NCBI RefSeq assembly: GCF_900105675.1
Contig: NZ_LT629786.1
Location: 4,836,001-4,900,000 of the forward strand
Origin: Pseudomonas synxantha
Lineage (GTDB): Bacteria; Pseudomonadota; Gammaproteobacteria; Pseudomonadales; Pseudomonadaceae
Reading direction: 5' to 3'
DNA: 64,000 bases
Shown: positions 61,591 through 64,000 of the stretch, one piece after another
Numbering within the stretch: the first letter of the stretch is position 1
Layout: the number at the start of each line of letters is the position of its first letter
The notes under the pieces: model-generated
The model's input: only the letters and a program-made list of their open reading frames with translations
Databases searched by the model: none
What the model was told of the DNA's origin: nothing
Position numbers and translations under genes: made by a program

Positions 61591-64000
61591 TTAGCCTTTC
61601 CGGATCGCATCCAAAAGCTGATCTCGCAACCCTCGACCCTGATCGTCCTTTTTCTGCGCCATAAGGTAAATCCCCTTACCCCCGGATTTTTTAGCCCAAA
61701 GCTCACCGATGAGGCGCTTCTCTTTACTGTCATCATTGCTCACACGGTCGCCTCCCTTGTACTCAATCACGAACAGGCGTCCGTCCTTGAGACGAGCTAC
61801 AAAGTCTGGATAGGTCCTTTGTGTCGCTGTCGGCATCCAGAACTGGGTAGCGTGAACAAGATTCCTTACCCAAAATTCGACTTCATCCAGAAGCTCAATT
61901 GCCTGCGCACAAAGGTATTCCTCTGCATCCTCCCCCTTCGACGTTTTCCAAGGAAGCATGCCGGGGAACGGGTAGTAGTGCTTCTTGAACTTGAATGATC
62001 CAGAGTAGTACGAGGTAGCAGGATACAACGCCATGTCAGCAGGATAAGTAAACGCATGGTCGGGTTCTGAGGACGTTACCAGCTCCAAATCATCATGGAA
62101 CAGTGCCTGTTGAAAGCCCTTGTCGTAGGCGTTTTTCTTCGCAAGCAAAAGTTGCTCACCAAGCTTCCTACGAAGGATGAACTGTCCTTTCAACAGTTGG
62201 GATAGCGAGAATCCACGATCATCAATCAGTCCCGTTACCGCACGGCGTAACCACTCGCGTAGCACAGGCTGTTTGATAGATGGCTCACGGATTTCTTGAT
62301 CCAGCCAACCAATCAGGTCCGAAACGGTACGGTCCTGCGCAAAGCCAGGAAGATAAGTACCGACATCGTCTTTCACATTCTGGAACTGGACTGTTTTGTC
62401 ATCGAGATAAACCTCAAAAGTCATACTCGATTCATCAAACCGGAAAGACGACAGGTCTGGTGGTGACGACAGCAGATCCCAACTGAATGAGGCAGAGACA
62501 GCCCCACGGTCTACAAGCTCAAGCTCGCCCTGCTCAACTGAGTAAAGACGTGGAACCTGAAACACGACGCCCCGCTCACTAGGAGCTTTTGCAGCGACGG
62601 TCATTTGTTGGTGCCGTTCAACTTCAGCGGCAATTGCAGCCTTTTTTTCCTTGCCAGAAACGCTAGAAACGATGGCTTCAACAGTCAGTAAATCCAACTC
62701 GTCCGTCAGCTCAATAGTCCCACCAGGTCCATCAGATGAAAGCACGAAAACGACTCGCTCGTGGTCGCGCTCTGGGATCTTGGTGAAATCAGGGGCTTTG
62801 GAGACTTCAACCTTCGTGACCGGTAATTCTGGCGTACCGACTTGCCCACCTTGCAGAGGAAGTTCTGCAGTCTTTTCCTTACGGATTGCAGCCGCCGCTT
62901 CCATCGGATTGAAGCCGATACTGATGAGCGATTGGGTCAATTCGCCAGCAGCACGGCCAAACGTATCTGTAGTGACATGAGCATAGGCTTTGCTCATTGC
63001 TTCCTGACGCCGAGGTACTGCATATGGCATGCGCAGGACACGACCAAGAAGCTGTTGAATATCTTTGTCAGATTTCACCTGCGCGACGGAACAGAAAACG
63101 TAGGCAAACGAGCAGTCCCAGCCTTCTTTCAACGCCTGTTTGGTGATGATGACTTCTATGGGACAGTCTTTGGCAAATAGGTCAATCCCATCAATTTCCC
63201 GCTGTGTGCCGGTCGCGATAGCAATAGCTTTTTCGTCCACCCCATCAGTGTCGATGAGGTGCTGCTTTACCTCTTCAACCGTCGCTTCGCTCTTAGCATT
63301 TTCAGCCTGGATCAGCAGGATTGGACGAATGTATTCCGGTTCACCGAGTGCGGTTTTCGAAAGGGATTTGCGCCGAGCTACTGCACTGCTCACTGCAACC
63401 TGCCATTCCCCATTGTGTTCCTTTAGGATCACAGGGAATTTGATCATGTTTTCTGCTTTTAGCTCGAATGCAGAAACACTGACCAGTACGTTCGAGCTGG
63501 ACACATCAGGGGTAGCTGTAAGCTCTACCACAGCCTTTGGACCTAGACGCTCATACACAGTGTACGAAAGCGGTGTTGTGGCGTTGTGCGCTTCATCCAT
63601 GATGACCAATGGACCATGAAGCTTGAGAAGGTTAGCGAAAGAGGCAACGGCTTTCCCATCTTTCCCTTTATCAAGATGTTCGAGCTGTTTGGCAGATCCT
63701 GTGAAATGCCCCTCAAGATCCTCGTGATGCTCGTAGACCTTTCGCCCTTCTTCTTTATCGACACGTAAAGCAGCCACTGTGGAGATCACCACGCAGACCT
63801 TCGTGATCAAATCTGCCGGACGTATACGGGTGAATTCTGACACATCGAAAACCGCGACCTGCCCACCAAAAGCATCATCAAGTTCCTGGCGATACGGATG
63901 GCGATGGTCACGAAAAGCTTCAATCGTTTGATTCTTAATCTGTGTAGTCGGCACCATCCAGAGAACAACTGGGTATTGGCGCTCGAGGTAAGACGAACCG
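61591..64000 (-). CDS. Type III restriction-like helicase-nuclease (5' truncated)
   Basis: At least 802 codons remain; the frame runs off the right edge of the window, so the N-terminal Walker A region is missing. Visible motifs: VIMDEAH, ELTATP, then the helicase C-domain with KEGWDCSFAYVF and QLLGRVLRMPYA. The C-terminal part has DFVARLKDG and VIEYKG, fitting a PD-(D/E)xK nuclease. This resembles type III Res subunits and related defence helicases. No Mod methylase is visible downstream, so it may be a standalone or multi-gene system continuing to the right. Confidence 0.82.
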   Translation of the reverse strand, partial: GSSYLERQYPVVLWMVPTTQIKNQTIEAFRDHRHPYRQELDDAFGGQVAVFDVSEFTRIRPADLITKVCVVISTVAALRVDKEEGRKVYEHHEDLEGHFTGSAKQLEHLDKGKDGKAVASFANLLKLHGPLVIMDEAHNATTPLSYTVYERLGPKAVVELTATPDVSSSNVLVSVSAFELKAENMIKFPVILKEHNGEWQVAVSSAVARRKSLSKTALGEPEYIRPILLIQAENAKSEATVEEVKQHLIDTDGVDEKAIAIATGTQREIDGIDLFAKDCPIEVIITKQALKEGWDCSFAYVFCSVAQVKSDKDIQQLLGRVLRMPYAVPRRQEAMSKAYAHVTTDTFGRAAGELTQSLISIGFNPMEAAAAIRKEKTAELPLQGGQVGTPELPVTKVEVSKAPDFTKIPERDHERVVFVLSSDGPGGTIELTDELDLLTVEAIVSSVSGKEKKAAIAAEVERHQQMTVAAKAPSERGVVFQVPRLYSVEQGELELVDRGAVSASFSWDLLSSPPDLSSFRFDESSMTFEVYLDDKTVQFQNVKDDVGTYLPGFAQDRTVSDLIGWLDQEIREPSIKQPVLREWLRRAVTGLIDDRGFSLSQLLKGQFILRRKLGEQLLLAKKNAYDKGFQQALFHDDLELVTSSEPDHAFTYPADMALYPATSYYSGSFKFKKHYYPFPGMLPWKTSKGEDAEEYLCAQAIELLDEVEFWVRNLVHATQFWMPTATQRTYPDFVARLKDGRLFVIEYKGGDRVSNDDSKEKRLIGELWAKKSGGKGIYLMAQKKDDQGRGLRDQLLDAIRKG

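Overview
The window looks like part of a Pseudomonas mobile element, either a plasmid or an integrative conjugative element. Reasons: a CusBA/CusF, CadR/CadA, LspA and CDF metal-resistance cluster of pseudomonad type, a RulAB (UmuDC-like) SOS operon of the kind carried on Pseudomonas plasmids, a relaxase with an accessory protein, DotA/TraY-like and IcmC/DotE-like membrane proteins suggesting a type IVB-like conjugation apparatus, and several cargo modules that look like phage defence. No rRNA, tRNA, CRISPR array or insertion sequence was recognised. The species is an inference; nothing in the sequence names it.

Layout. 1-13532 is a GC-rich metal-resistance block: copper/silver efflux (cusB', cusA, cusF), a secreted retropepsin-like protein, a CDF transporter diverging from cadR, cadA, a frameshifted DUF3703 gene, lspA, an AraC-type regulator, a fatty-acid hydroxylase family protein and an ACR3-like permease. 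13782-14780 holds remnants of a tyrosine-recombinase module whose edge lies inside rulB. 14744-17378 is the SOS operon rulA - HEPN/Abi-C gene 1 - HEPN/Abi-C gene 2 - rulB', reading leftward from a perfect LexA box. 17551-61300 is a mosaic of an AT-rich element backbone and inserted GC-richer genes. The backbone includes two methylase-fold paralogues, a DotA-like protein, relaxosome genes, LPD7-like proteins and many small proteins of unknown function. The cargo includes an ATPase + histidine kinase + response-regulator/kinase operon at 23613-27770, a two-gene membrane module at 28488-30118, a TrlF-like PHP-ATPase at 34799-37564, a Cap4-like nuclease at 38778-40643, HEPN-like genes and a HigB/HigA-type toxin-antitoxin pair at 52844-56969, a SRAP protein, and at the right edge a truncated helicase-nuclease.

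The main global signal is a shared promoter and leader architecture. At least 16 backbone genes carry an extended -10 box (consensus AAATGGTATAATT) about 22-28 nt before the ATG. Most have an A/C-rich leader containing AACAAAC or AACAA, and none has a recognisable Shine-Dalgarno sequence. Inserted or operon-internal genes instead use ordinary SD sequences. The element therefore appears to have its own regulon with non-canonical translation initiation.

The best candidates for undescribed biology are the TrlF-core ATPase/histidine kinase/REC-phosphotransferase operon, the SOS-controlled Abi-C pair wedged between rulA and rulB, the SD-less regulon itself, and the pair of methylase-fold proteins that have lost the catalytic NPPY motif. 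All functional statements rest on motif recognition by eye; no database search was run.
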